DNA of 64,000 bases from Didymodactylos carnosus. Its lineage: Eukaryota; Rotifera; Eurotatoria; Philodinida; Philodinidae. A program made the translations under genes and the position numbers. The stretch lies in contig CAJNOQ010000107.1 of the NCBI GenBank assembly GCA_905250885.1, forward strand, positions 1-64,000, given 5' to 3'. Of the stretch, positions 37,598-50,291 are shown piece after piece. Below the pieces are notes generated by a model. The model worked only from the letters and a program-made list of their open reading frames with translations. It searched no databases and had not been told where the DNA came from. Position 1 is the stretch's first letter. Every line of letters begins with the position of its first letter.

Positions 37598-39791
37598 ATG
37601 GGTCAAATTGGCTTTTTCGAATGTGTTTATCGTATTATTGTTGCTTTTATAAGAGCAATAGTCTTCTCAGTATTCCCAGCGCCAAGAAAATCGATAAGAA
37701 ATGAAATTGTCCTTATAACTGGAAGTGGTGGAGCATTAGGACGATCATTAGGTTAGTACAGATCGGGACTTTTCGTGTGCGCCTGATAAGCTTTTTTTCT
37801 GCTGTTTTAGCAATTGAATTTTCGAAATATGGAGCATTTCTTTGTCTGTGGGACAACGATGATATGAATAATCAACAAACGTATCAAGAATTATACAATG
37901 AATATGGCCACAGAAGAATGGTCTGCCAAAAGGTGGACATAACGTGCGTGTTCTTCCATGAAAATTCCTAATTTGTTCTTTGAAATTGCCGAACAGTGTT
38001 GCACCAATAGAAAGTTTCCCATAAGACACCGTACATCTTTTTTCTAAGATGTAATTTACCTAAAGGACGGACTGAGACCGTTTGAACAAATCTTTTAGAT
38101 TTCAACTACTAGTCTATGGAAATCGAGAACTTGAGATTCTATTCTTTAGCAACTTTTTTATTGAAGAAATGTTAATTTTCAATTATTTTACCTCTTGTGA
38201 TTAGAAACCCAGACGAAATTCGTAGAGCGGCTGAAAAAATTCGCCATGACATTGGAAATGTTAGCATTGTTGTCAATAATGCGGGTATGTATTTGGCGAA
38301 TGAAAATTGATTGAAAAAATTGATTTTTTTCTTCTTTTTGTAGGTGTTGTGGCATGTAAAAATGTTTTGGATGTAGATGTAGAAGATATTCGAAAGACAT
38401 TTGCTGTTAATATTCAATCACACTATCATGTAAAAGTTTTACACATTGGTTTTGATTGAACGAAATGAAATTTTCTCTTTCTCTTCCAAGATTAATCAAC
38501 AATTTTTGCCAGCAATGATCGATCGTCATTTTGGGCATATTGTGGCAAGTATGTTGATACTAAAGTAGATCCAGCGGTTTAGGAAGAAGATTTATCTGTA
38601 GAAGAAGTAGGAATGTTACAGCTATCATTACTTTAGTTACCAAGTAACTTTAAGACTATCGTTACCTTCAGCTACTTTCCAAGTTATTCTTCAGTTCCTT
38701 CCGAGTTGGTTTTGAGAGCGTGTCAGATGTAATGGTAATTTCATTGTTACTAATCACTTGGTAACTGACATAATAGTACACATGACAAACTGACCGAAGA
38801 AACTGTTTGTTGAAATATTACCAAACTCAAGCAGAGTATTCACACCTCTTCGAGTAGATGTGAATGATTTATTTATTTTTTAGTTGGAAGTAACTGTGGT
38901 TTGTTTGGATTATCCCATTTAAGTGATTATTCCGCATCCAAATTTGCGTTACTGGGTAAGCAACAGAAAAAATACTCTCGTAATATCTATGCACTTGAGA
39001 AAACATAGATGATTAGACAGTAGCTCGTTTTTAAAAGTAAATACGATGGCTCACGAGTATAAGTTCGTGGATTCGATTCTATCATTCGTATAAATGTGAT
39101 TTCTATTCTTTTTTCGATCTGTTCTTCTTCTATGTTCTACGTAACAATAGTTGATTAAGCATAGTAAACTAGTTTTTAATATTGTCGTATATAAAAGAAT
39201 ATGGAAGAGAAAAACACAATGTTGTGAGTGAAAATAAGCTTCTGGAGATTTGTTTATTTGACTCTATATTTTTGTGAGAGTGGTTAAAAATATGCATTAC
39301 TCAAATATTAACATTTTTATACATCTTCTAGGATACATGGAGTGTCTAGAAGATGAAATTTTTCGTTCGAAATGTCACGGTGTTCATGTAACAATTGTCA
39401 TCAGTGGTCCAATCAGAGGTGGTCTGAATAGAAAAGTCACAGAAATAGTCATGTTAGTAAAAGTGAAATATTGATTTTTCAGGTTATAAATGGTTTCTTT
39501 TAATTTTTTAGTCCTGAATCTGTTAATTTTATGTCACCCAAAGTTGTAGCACAAAAAATAGTACAGGTGAAACAGTTAAATACTGCTTGCTACTGGTTAA
39601 AATGACACATATTTCTATTGAAGGGTGTTATAACAAATCAAAGATTTTTATATATTCCAAAATGGTATCGTTTTCTCGAATTTATGAAATCTTTTTTACC
39701 ATATGATGCATTTAAAGCTATTCTACACTATGTCCTTAACGTCAATGATCCAAATTTAAAACGTAATCGTCCACGTCCAGTGAAAACCTAA
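37598..39791 (+). CDS. Membrane-anchored short-chain dehydrogenase (SDR16C-like)
   Basis: Nine exons (37598-37751, 37811-37943, 38205-38284, 38344-38429, 38491-38548, 38884-38955, 39332-39452, 39512-39566, 39624-39791) encode about 308 residues, the usual SDR16C length. A hydrophobic N-terminal anchor (YRIIVAFIRAIVFSVF, about 11-26) precedes the Rossmann motif TGSGGALG (41-48). NNAG is at 120-123. The catalytic Ser 173, Tyr 186 and Lys 190 lie in GSNCGLFG and DYSASK. The family (RDHE2, HSD17B11/13) oxidises or reduces retinoids or steroids on ER and lipid-droplet membranes using NAD(P). The exact substrate cannot be read from the sequence. The expected acidic-residue pattern after the second strand (LWDNDD) favours NAD(H). 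Start chosen as the first ATG in frame with the anchor. Confidence 0.92.
38600..38790. repeat. Decayed TTACC-rich repeat in an SDR intron
   Basis: AGTTACCAAGTAAC on the left and CACTTGGTAACTGAC on the right are roughly inverted, with TTACC/GGTAA words between. It may be an old relative of the TTACC-rich hAT MITE at 22.5 kb, but the ends are unclear. Confidence 0.35.
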
Positions 39792-40661
39792 GCAATATTT
39801 TTTTGTTCCGAATCATATCATAGCTAAGTGCGGCAATAAGTCAGGTATTTCGTCTTCTTCTATATTTTTAGACTTGAATTTCTGTGATTTGTATTTGTTT
39901 TCTTTGTTTGTTTGTTTATTGTTCATGTGTTATAATCAGATATTTTTCTATCCGATAACTGTATAATTTTACAACGATGTGATTATCTTTCTTGTACATC
40001 TTTATCAGTATTATTTACTGTGGTGTGTTTTGTTATTTTTTACATATGTGATTAAATTTATACTCTCATACCAACTATATTTTACATACTCATTTAAAAA
40101 AAAAAAGATAGTTATATAATTGAGAAATTCATATAATACAATCTTCTCTCAGTATTATCATATTCTTGTCAAAGTTTGATTCTACAAGCCTTTTTCTCCA
40201 TAGCAATAGTTAACAATGAACTTTCATGATTACTGTTATAAACTCTCTTAAAATAGTCGATGGAAATTGTTGATTTAAAGCGTAAATATTCACAATATGA
40301 ACGTTGTATTCAGATTATTAATTACTCTTTGTTTAGATTAACATGATATCAGTTCGATTATATGCTTATTGAGCATTATTATTTAATAATAAATCTACAT
40401 TTAATTCCTATTATAATCAATTTAGTCTTTTCTTAGTATTTATTTTCTCATTTATTTTTATACAAAATTATTTTCATTATCAAAAAAATTCTATTTATTA
40501 AATTATAATAACGAAAACGTATTATTTTGCAGTCAATACTCTACTCTTATCAGATCCATCGAATTTTTTTGAGATACATTGACGTGATTAATAAACTTAT
40601 GTTTTATTAGTGTTGAAATATCGATTATATATACGTCGTCCTTGAACAAATAATATCAAAA
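39792..40661. other. Intergenic, nothing recognised
   Basis: Very AT-rich spacer with A and T runs (for example near 40098). It holds the SDR 3' end and STOML1 5' end. No element seen. Confidence 0.45.
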
Positions 40662-43600
40662 ATGAATAAATATAAACGATTACCACTTATTGATCGAGAA
40701 GAAGAAGAATTAGTAGATCTTAATAAAAAAACGGAGAAGATAAATGACACTGTGTTTGATTATAGTTCAATAACAAATTTTCAATCAGCATTTTCTTATT
40801 CTAAACAATTAAATAAAGAAAATCATTTATATGCCTCTGTCGGTAAGAAACGGTGATTATCTGAGTATACAAAAGAAAAAGAAGAACATTGTCTTACAGA
40901 TCAAATATATTAGAATTATTCGATTTTTCTCATACGAGAAAAATAGTAAACATTTTTTTAAAGTTTTTATATGCTTAATCATTTGTGTTGTTTAGAAAAA
41001 CGATCGTTGGCTGGTTTAGAAAAATTTATTCATTATTTTGTTGTAATGATTTGTGTTCTATTGATGTTAGCATTATTACCATTTTCATTAATTTTTGCCA
41101 TTAAAGTAAGATTAATTCTTTTTCTAAAAAAATATTTGTTATTTAATTATAAATTGTTTACTTTTTAGCATATTCGTTCAGGTGAAAAACTTGTTGTTTA
41201 TCGACTTGGACGTGTGCAACATCGTCCGAGAAATAGTGGTTGGACGATTGTATTACCATTTATTGATTGTATTAAACGAATTTCAACAAAGACAAATCAA
41301 TTGATTATTTCACCAATTCAGGTAGTTATGAGAATATCTTTTTAAAAGAAATTATAGTATTTGACTAGATAAATTTATAAATTTAAATACAATAAATCAA
41401 CTCGACCAATATTTTAATTATTAATAGTTGAAAAGTACTTATAAGTGTATAGAAGTGATCGAGTGTACAACTGTTTTCATATAAATACTGTGATACAAAT
41501 GATAAATAAAAATATCTATGGCATAGTTAATTAAATAATTGACTATAATTTTATGATTTTTCTCATTAATTCTTAATGTTTTTATTTTAGATATTATGTC
41601 GTGATGATTCAATTCTTGAAATAGGTGTTTGTATTGAATATATCATCAATGATCCGATACTTGTCTTGAATAGTTTACACGATTTAAATCATTCTTTACG
41701 CTCTTTATCTCGTTCAACATTAATTACATTTACATCACAAAATAATGGAACAAAAATTGAACAAAATATACATATGATTGAATTAAGCATGAAAGTAAGA
41801 ATAAATAAATACATTAAATGTTAAACTATTGACAAAATATTGATCTTTTATTATAGAATGAAATTAATCAAACAGCAAGAAATTGGGGTATTGAAATTTT
41901 AAAAGTAAACATGTATGTATCAAATTTAATAATTACGGCTGTTTTTAGCTGTTGCATAAGCCATTTTATGTAAACTTCCAAGGACAGATCCGATTTTCGA
42001 AGAAAATAGGAGTTTAAGGTTTAAAAGAGAGGTCCTTGGAGTAAAAATGGGTCAATCAGAACATCAGATATGGTTCTTCCCTGGTATTTACATCGTCTTA
42101 ATTTTCTTCCGATGTGTGTTTACATCGGCTGAAAGGCGTAGTTATGCAGTCTTAATTTGATGAGTTAGTAGTGGAAGTTCTAAATTGTAACTGAATGCCG
42201 TTGTTTTGATAGTAATAGCTATCGCCTCATCTATTTACTTATCGACAAGGCGGTACTAGTGAGTGTACTATTTAGGTATAAAAAAATGTGTTATCTTGTC
42301 TCTGTTTGTTTGAAATTTATTATCATATTTTATATAAAATAACAGAGGAAAATTTTTGTATGAATTCAATTCATTATAAATAAAATTCAAGTTCTTCTAC
42401 GCTACGCTCTCTTTTTCTGATCTCTATTGTAGTGATGAAGTTTTCACATTTTTGCTCTAACGGAGCGACGCTAAGAAGCTTTTTTACGGTTTAAAAACGT
42501 TTCAAATAGGAGCTACTTCTGCATAACTGAACCGAAAACGTGATTTTGTAACTTTTTGTGCAATTCATATCTTCCGAAGGGAAAGACGTCCGAAATTCCT
42601 CCCATTTTGCAAAGAAAAAATATTCTTAACAAAATAGCAGATCTCAGAACCTTCTAGGATTCTCGGTTATAGAAGTATATTAACAAAACATAGACATACA
42701 CTGTTTAAAATAAGAAAATTTTTTAAGAATAACGTTGAATATTTTAATCATACTATCTTCTTAACGAATGATCTTAGCGAGCTTTGAGATTTGGCATTTT
42801 TGTTTTGAGCATATTTTTCTTTGTATAATGAGACAAGTTCCAGACATCTCTCCATTGGGAAGATATGAATAGCACAAAAAATACGAAATCACATTTTCGG
42901 TTGAGTTATGTGAAATGACCCATAGACAAATATCCAAGTTACTTGATATTTACGTTAAATATTCTATTTATAGACTATATTCAATTGTTATTTGTTTTAG
43001 TGCGCGTGCAACGATAATTTCGACTGGTGAAGAAAATCCTCATAAATCATTTCATCCGGCGTTAGATGCATTTTCGAAAATATTTGCTGGTATTATTCAA
43101 CAATCATCCACTATGGATGCTAACAATCCAACGCCTGTTACTGGTATGCATCGAAATAAAAGGATTAATTTCATTTAATAAAATATGTCTCTTCTTACTC
43201 TAGTTCCTGGAAGTGTTAATACATCTAAACCGGATACAATATCCGTTTCATCAATTCTATCACTATTACTCGTACGTCTGAGACATGTGTTTAATGAAGA
43301 ACTTGTTCGTCAAGTCGGTGCAACATATCAATTTAATATTGGTGATATGGCAAAATTTTATATTGATTTAAAAAATGGTAATTTTCTTTTTTAAATTTGA
43401 ACATTTTTTTTTGTTTCTACTACTATACGCCATTGCTATTTTGATATACAGAGTTTATTTGTATATATTACAGGAAATGGTTCATGCGATCTTGGAGATT
43501 TACCAGCACGTGTTGTTGATGTAACAATTACTTTGAACAGTGTTGATGATTTAAAATTATTAACGGGCGATACAGATGAAATTATTCAAGCTTATTTAAG

Positions 43601-43718
43601 TCAACAAATAACAATTGATGGATCGTTAACTGATGCCATGAAATTAAAGCATTTAGCTGATGTATTAAAAAAAGACAATATAACACTACTAAACAGTGTC
43701 AAAAATAGTCATGACTAA
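40662..43718 (+). CDS. STOML1: Stomatin-like protein 1 (SPFH + SCP2)
   Basis: Eight exons (40662-40842, 40996-41105, 41169-41321, 41591-41794, 41857-41912, 43001-43143, 43204-43377, 43474-43718) give about 421 residues (human STOML1 398). An acidic N-terminal cytosolic stretch is followed by a hydrophobic hairpin segment (FVVMICVLLMLALLPFSLIF, about 75-94). The SPFH/band-7 domain reads HIRSGEKLVVYRLGRVQ, GWTIVLPFIDCIKRI and NEINQTARNWGIEIL. The C-terminal SCP2 sterol-carrier-type domain (about 295-410) contains YQFNIGDMAKFYIDLKNG and LTGDTDEIIQAYLSQQ. SPFH plus SCP2 is diagnostic for STOML1/UNC-24, which acts on late endosome and plasma membranes and modulates acid-sensing channels in animals studied. 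Intron 5 is 1.09 kb and carries a foldback insertion. The next gene starts 196 bp downstream on the same strand. Confidence 0.95.
42506..42918. mobile_element. Foldback element in STOML1 intron 5
   Basis: GCATAACTGAACCGAAAACG near the left end is inverted at the right end (CATTTTCGGTTGAGTTATG). The arms continue inward about 100 bp (GCAATTCATATCTTCC against GGAAGATATGAATAGC; ATTTTGCAAAGAAAAAATAT against its inverse). It lies within a larger insertion filling most of 41940-42990. The left part of that insertion has no recognisable partner. Confidence 0.78.
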
Positions 43719-43914
43719 TTCTGATATAAATGTATTATTTTTTAATTTTTATTGCTTTTTGTAATTATATGCTTTGTATGTACAATATCAATATAAGTTG
43801 TAATTTTATGTTTCATAATGTTTTTATTTAGCGGTAATGAAAGACAATCTATCGGTTTTTTAACGAGTTATTCGATAGAATATCATTTTAATCTTTTATT
43901 TTAGATAAATCATC

Positions 43915-44499
43915 ATGCTAAATGTTCTTTTATCTAAATCTATCGCTCATATTCGTTTGTTTACCGAAGATTTAACTCGTCTAGCAGTGTATCTAATTCA
44001 GCAGCATTCATTTCCACCATCTTCAACACATGTCTATGATATTCTACCATCTAACTCTACATCATTGACAACTCGCACCCCATTAACGTTACAGGATATC
44101 TTACCTGATATGTCCATATTACTAACTCAAAAAAAACGTGCAACAATCGAACGACGTCGTATTCGTCGTCACAGTGATTTACCAATGAATCTTATGGTTC
44201 GATTAGGTACACCACGAAATGATTTAACACAATGTTTAGATTGTGGCTCATGGCATGAGAAAAAGACAATTTGTGGTCAATGTTATGATCGTATACGAAA
44301 AGAAACGGAATCAATGAAACAAAATTTAAATCAAGATGAATTTAAATATAATCATCCACAACAAGAAATTGTTTATTTATATAAAGGTGAAGAAGAACAA
44401 CGACAATATCATGAAGGAAAACGTATTATTGAAATTCCAAGAGAAAGACCACAATGGTTTTCAAAAAGTCTTATACCACGAATAAATACAACAAAATAA
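43915..44499 (+). CDS. MRPL32: Mitochondrial ribosomal protein bL32m
   Basis: A single exon encodes 194 residues. bL32m is a large-subunit mitoribosome protein processed after import. The long N-terminal part fits a presequence plus a linker. The core follows as KKRATIERRRIRRHSDL. Zinc-ribbon cysteines lie at 107, 110, 120 and 123 (CLDCGSWHEKKTICGQC). The C terminus EIVYLYKGEEEQRQYHEGKR, then IIEIPRERPQWF, aligns well with vertebrate MRPL32 (VVLYTGE...KRIIERDRKRPSWF). TTTATTTTAG lies just upstream of the ATG. With STOML1 only 196 bp away on the same strand, this is a candidate for trans-spliced or operon-like expression, which is an inference. Confidence 0.92.
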   Translation: MLNVLLSKSIAHIRLFTEDLTRLAVYLIQQHSFPPSSTHVYDILPSNSTSLTTRTPLTLQDILPDMSILLTQKKRATIERRRIRRHSDLPMNLMVRLGTPRNDLTQCLDCGSWHEKKTICGQCYDRIRKETESMKQNLNQDEFKYNHPQQEIVYLYKGEEEQRQYHEGKRIIEIPRERPQWFSKSLIPRINTTK

Positions 44500-44934
44500 A
44501 TATTTTCTTTTCTAGTTTTTACATATTGTTTGTAGATTTTGTTTAAATATAAAGCAAAAATAGGCAATTTTCATGTGTTTTTTCTTTGTCTCAAGACGTA
44601 ATGCTAATTTAAAACTTCATAAAAATAAACTGGCATTAATCCATTTTACTGTCTTACCAGAAGACACTGTTTTGTTGTACTTTAGAGAATATTTTATCAA
44701 AAATTGAAAAGGGTGGGCTAGTTAATAAAGCTAGACGAGATGGGATAAATAATCCAATTTATAATTTTCTTGCGTAAAGTGTAAGTAATTAAACGATTAT
44801 TTGCTTTTAAAATGAATAAATTCAATAGAAATTCCACATATTTAAAGTAAATAACTTGTTGTTCTTCGCTCAGAACATTAATGATTAAAATTATATAAAT
44901 GTAACTGTTATAAAGTAAAGATATACGTTTTACG

Positions 44935-45534
44935 AGGGAAGGTTCCCAAGTGCGATCCTCAGTTTCGAATGAGATACATACCAGTTTGTAGAGCTCGACG
45001 AGCTGATTACGATGGCAGAAAACATCTTTCCCCATGGCTATTGAAGATCCGGTTTTCAGTTTTTCAGAAACTCTAAAAAATAACCCAAACCTTTCTTAAT
45101 GAGGCATTATTGTAGCCCACAAATTTCTGATTAAAATGAGACATATCCCAGCTCTAAAATGCTCTTTCTTTGCAAAGTTATACAATTTACAAGAAAAGCC
45201 CTAAATGTTCATTGTCAGCTCAAAGCTACAAAAATAAGAAGAAATTAATTTAGCACTTTTCTTGTAAATTCTATAACTTTGCAAAGAAAGGTCATATAGA
45301 GCTGGGATATGTCTCATTTGAATCAGAAATTTGCGGGCTAGAATTACGCCTCATTAAGAAAGGTTTGGGTTATTTTTAGAGTTTCTGAAAAACTAATTTT
45401 TCAGAAAACCGGATCTTCAATAGCCATGGGGAAAGATGGTTTCTGCTATCGTAATCAGCTCGTCGAACTCTACAAACTGGTATGTATCCCATTCGAAACT
45501 GAGAGTCACACTAGGAGGACCTTCCTTCATTAGT
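44935..45534. mobile_element. Complete foldback element, core family copy B
   Basis: A 600-bp near-perfect palindrome. The ends read TACGAGGGAAGG and the inverse CCTTCCTTCATTA. Arms of about 290 bp carry, from outside in, GAGATACATACCAGTTTGTA, CGACGAGCTGATTACGAT, TCTTTCCCCATGGCTATTGA, AATGAGGCATTATTGTAGCC and CTTTCTTTGCAAAGTTATA, all mirrored on the other side. The core equals that of copies A, C and D. The outer arms match copy C but not A or D. Non-coding. Confidence 0.93.
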
Positions 45535-47357
45535 AGAAATGCCTAATTTAAAAATAAGTAAGTTTTATCTTATGATTTCTATTATAATCTTCGATATTTA
45601 ACAGTATTTTGATTTACTTCTTATACTTTTGAGCATAATTACTCTACTAATTTCCACTAAAAAAATAAAAGAGAAATTTAAATGAGTATATTGGCTATAC
45701 GAATGACTGCCGATGCTGTTTGACCTTAGAGGCCAGGCCAATCAAGAAAATATACTGTTCATTAAAGGATTATTTGAGTACATTCCGTCTATACTTTTTA
45801 ATTATTACATTAATAATCTAAAATGTATAATAGAATTGAATAATAATTACCCCATACTTTTTAACACGTGTTATTATATTCACACATTATTTGAATATAA
45901 TGGGAATGTGAACTATTAAAAGTGTTTCTATTTGCTTTTTTTAACATAAATTTTTATAAAAAAAAAAAAAAATTCATATCACACTTAGAAAGATGACTTA
46001 AAAATGAAGAATGTTGTTGTTATTCTTAGAAAACTTTTATATTCTATTTTATAAAAAAAATGTTCGTGTTAACTCCTTTTATAAGAGAGCAGACATCATG
46101 TTACTAATAATGATCTACCACAGTAGTTCATTAGACTACGTTTTATTAACAGTTTCACTATTGAGAAGTATATGTGAACTACACTAGTATTCAGTCAATT
46201 GTGTTTGAATCCGTTTTTTTTTCTTTTACCGACATATATTTTAGTGATCAAGTTTCCATTTCTTGACGCATGATCTTTTGTACCTTGTGTCGGATATCTT
46301 TATCTTTCTCAAGACGTATGAAATAATTTTTGTTAAAAAGAATTTCGTCGTACTCTATGTTTCGATGCTGTAGGTACGGCTTATTGACCTTTTACTGATT
46401 TAGACGTGCATTTTTGTTTGTTTGCTCAAGCACTCAAGACATTCTGATATTTTTGCGTATGGTTAAAATTATTTCTCTCATATTATAATGTAAATTTGCA
46501 TGCTTCAGTATGGATGCACTAGAATTTATTTAGGTCCTTCACATACTTCTCTATTTCTCGATGACTTTCTCATCATTGTTAATGCAAACCGATCAGTATC
46601 TGTTAAAGAAAATCAATCAGATAAAAAAAAAAGCAATAGAATTTTTTGAAAACACACATTTGTAAAAATAAAACTGAAAATAATTTAATTTTCTGTACAA
46701 AAATCTATCTTTCTTTTTATTGCTCTCTTCCAAAGTACAAATACTTTCTATCTATCAGATTGTCCATTTTACAATTGTAATTTTTTTCCTTAATAAAAAC
46801 GAAACACATGGGACGGCGTAAACTCATCAATCCGTTATTTAGTCTTAACTTAAAAGGAGTCAAATGTTCTCTATTTTTAAAATATTTTTAGTTGATTTGA
46901 ATGTCCTTTCTCGTCTTTTCGATATTTGTAATGAATTTTACATTATGATGTTCAAGAAAAATTTAGAAACAAAAGAAAAGAGAAAAAAATAAATTAGTAT
47001 TTTATAAAAAAAAAAAAAAATAGCAAAATATTCTAAATTAAGTTGACAGTTTGTTGATTAAAAAAGAAAACGAAACATTGTATCCAAAGTGTGTTTCACC
47101 GGGAGACACACACGCTGCTGTTGTTTTTCTAAAGAAGCATCAATTTATAGTGCTTTTTAGTTTGCACTTTCAACTACAGATAGTGCTCTTCTCTTATGCA
47201 CAATTTTTCAAATAGTCAAGGAATAGAGAAGAACAGTGTGAACGTTATCTCTTCTCATAATGACAGACTATAGAATCAGTACATATCAATTGGGCTTAGA
47301 TAGAATAATAAGAAACAGATTTGAAAGGAGAATGTTTACTTATTATTAATTATACGA
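45535..47357. other. AT-rich intergenic, nothing recognised
   Basis: Poly-A/T runs (for example 45958-45972, 47007-47020) and no supported gene, RNA or element. The 435-bp stretch 44500-44934 before the foldback is likewise empty. Confidence 0.45.
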
Positions 47358-50212
47358 TTATAATTGAGAATGAGAATGTCTTTTATAAAATTCGTAGACA
47401 TTTGTATCTGGCATTGTATCTCGAATACGTTGTAATTGATCAAATAAATGATTATCTTCTTCATCAATATTAACAATTGCTCTTGGTAAATTTTCCATTA
47501 ATTGTTTATAATTGAGTAAATATTCAATTTCTTCTTTACCTTCTTCTTGAATACATGAACTAGATGCAAATAGTATATGAAGAAGAGATGAAGTTTTAGT
47601 ATTAATACGATTATTTTTCACTTGATTTTTACTAGTTGATCCAGCATATGTATAATGTGATCGACAAAATTCTGCTGTTGAACAGTCATCATCATCACCA
47701 CCACCATTAGAGTTAAATTCATCACCACTTTTTACTGATATACGAGAAATTTTGTGATTAGGTGTTCGATTTTCAGTTCTTTTTGATTTTGGTGATTGTT
47801 GAGATAATTTTAATTTTGTTTTGGATCGTTGTAATTTAAATTGAATATCATCATTGGAATTTTGTTGTTGTTCGTGACAATGATAATTATGAAGATTTTT
47901 TTCCGTATTCATTCGAGTAATATCTCGTGGTGTATAATGAATAATAGTTGTAGCTGATTTTTCATAATTTTTTTTTGATGCAAGATGAAGTACAGGATGT
48001 TTTGATGAATTAGTTTCATCTGTATCATCTTCATTTTCTTCGTCACTACTTTCACTTTCATCTTCATCTTCATCTTCATCCAGTGTTACACTACAAATAA
48101 ATGATCTTCGTTGTTGTAATGGTGGTGGTGGTGGTGGTAGCACTGATTGTACAGTATTTACTCTTGAATTTTGAATATTAAATATAGAACGTGATGGTTG
48201 TGATTTCGGCTGTTTTATTGTATTCTTTTGTTGTTTTTTATTTTTAAATTCATTTATATCTCTAAATTTTATATCCAATGATGTTCGATATTCTTTTTGA
48301 TGTATTGTTTGTGTAACTATTTTCTTATTATTATATTGTGAACATTGACTAGATATACTTGAACCAATTCCACTTTCTACCGTCGGTAATATTTGAGATT
48401 CAGTTGATGTACTTGATCGTTGTTGTTGTTGTTGTTGTTGTTGGAGCTGTAGATCAGAATTTAACTGTTTTTGCTGTTCTTGAGCAAGAAAATGTTTCAT
48501 CTTTTTAAAACCGGATACATGAACAGTATCTAACGGTGAAACAGTTGTCGGTTTATCTGATATTGTAGTGAGTAATTTTGATTTTGGTTGACAATCAAAA
48601 TTGCGAATTTTTTCTATATCACTGCAAGCCTAGAGAAAATAAAAAAAATATAAATCAGCTAAATAAATAATATAGTAATTTTATTTACTTAATAATTAAT
48701 TATTATTATATATATCAAGACGATAAGAAAAAAAGCCTATGATTACGAGATATTTTTTCGGTGAGTTGAGAGTGTTTTTACTTAAAAATAATAACATATT
48801 TTATTCCTCAAATATAAAAATAACTTTGTCAATTATAGAAAAATGATTAATTAAGATTTTTTTATCGGTAGTCAAACATTCTTTTTTTTTGTTTTGTTAC
48901 AAAAGTTCTATAATGTGCCATTAATTTAGAAGAATGTTCTTACCTGTTCATTTGCCGCTATCTGTGGTACATTATCATATTCTTCTTGAAGTTTACTTAA
49001 AATTTGTTCAATACTTAAATGTTTACTCGTATTTGGAGTATTTACTCTATTTGTATTTATCAATTTTAATTTAACTTGTAATTTTTTTTCTCGTTCTCGT
49101 TCAGCTCGTCGTTGTCGAGCTTTTATTAATTTTCTTAATTTTATTAAATCTTGTTGAATACGAACGTGTAACGGTTCTAAATTAATTTCATTTCTATCAT
49201 CATTAATATAATCATTTAGACAATAGGATTTTTTAACAACAATTCCTTCCTGTTTTCTTGTCTGCTCTTGTTGTTGTTGTTGTTGTTGTTGCTGTTGTTG
49301 TTCATAAATTTGTTTTGCTTTTAAATAAGAATCATGTGCTGCTGTTGTTACAGTTATAGTAGACGATTTTATTCGATTTTTTTTTTCATTTGTCGTTGTT
49401 AAATATTCTGCAGTCGTTGTTGATAATTTATGAGTAGAATCATCATTTTGAAAAAATGATTTTGTTTCCGTTATCTTTGTTAATTTTTCATTTGCTTTAA
49501 ATGGACGACATTTTTTTCGTTGTACAATATAGGGTAGTGGATAACGTGGATGATTTGATAATATTTTATTTTCTGTTGACGTTGATAATGATTGAAGAAT
49601 ATTATTTTGTTCTCCTGATATACCGGTTGTTTTAGACCAATTACGTTTTAAATCTCGATAACGATGTAAACCTAAAAAGAATCGGTAGTAAAAAAAGAAA
49701 AGAAGCTCATCCTAGTGCTTTCAAGGGTCTTCCTGTACAAAAGAGTCGCTTAAACCCTACTTTTCTCGCAGAAAGGGAGGATTTTGCTAGAATACAAGAA
49801 AAGTGCTAAATTAATTTCTTCTTATTTTTGTAGCGTTGAGCTGACAATGAACATGTAGGGCTTTTCTTGTAAATTGTATAACTTTGCAAAGAAAGGGCGT
49901 CTAGAGCTGGGATATGTCTCATTTTAATCAGAAATTTGCGAGCTACAATAATGCCTCATTAAGAAAGGTTTTGGTTATTTTTTTAGAGTTTCTGAAAAAC
50001 TAATTTTCCAGCAAAACCGGGTCTTCAATGGACCTGGGAAAAATGCTTTATGCCATCGTAATCAGCTCATCAAGCTCTACAAATTAGGATTATCCCATTG
50101 AAAAGTGAGAGTAACATTTGGGGACTTTCCCTCGTTAGTTAAGTCGAGCACTTAACAATTTTTATGAAACACCCTCCAGAAAGATAAAAAATGTCAAGTA
50201 TCAATAAGCCTA

Positions 50213-50291
<79 letters not shown>

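Noticed and set aside
39050-39090. tRNA-like GTTCGTGGATTCGATTC sequence
   Set aside because: No matching acceptor, D or anticodon stems could be paired around it.
50213-50288. CT run as a CRISPR or structured repeat array
   Set aside because: It is a simple dinucleotide microsatellite without spacers.
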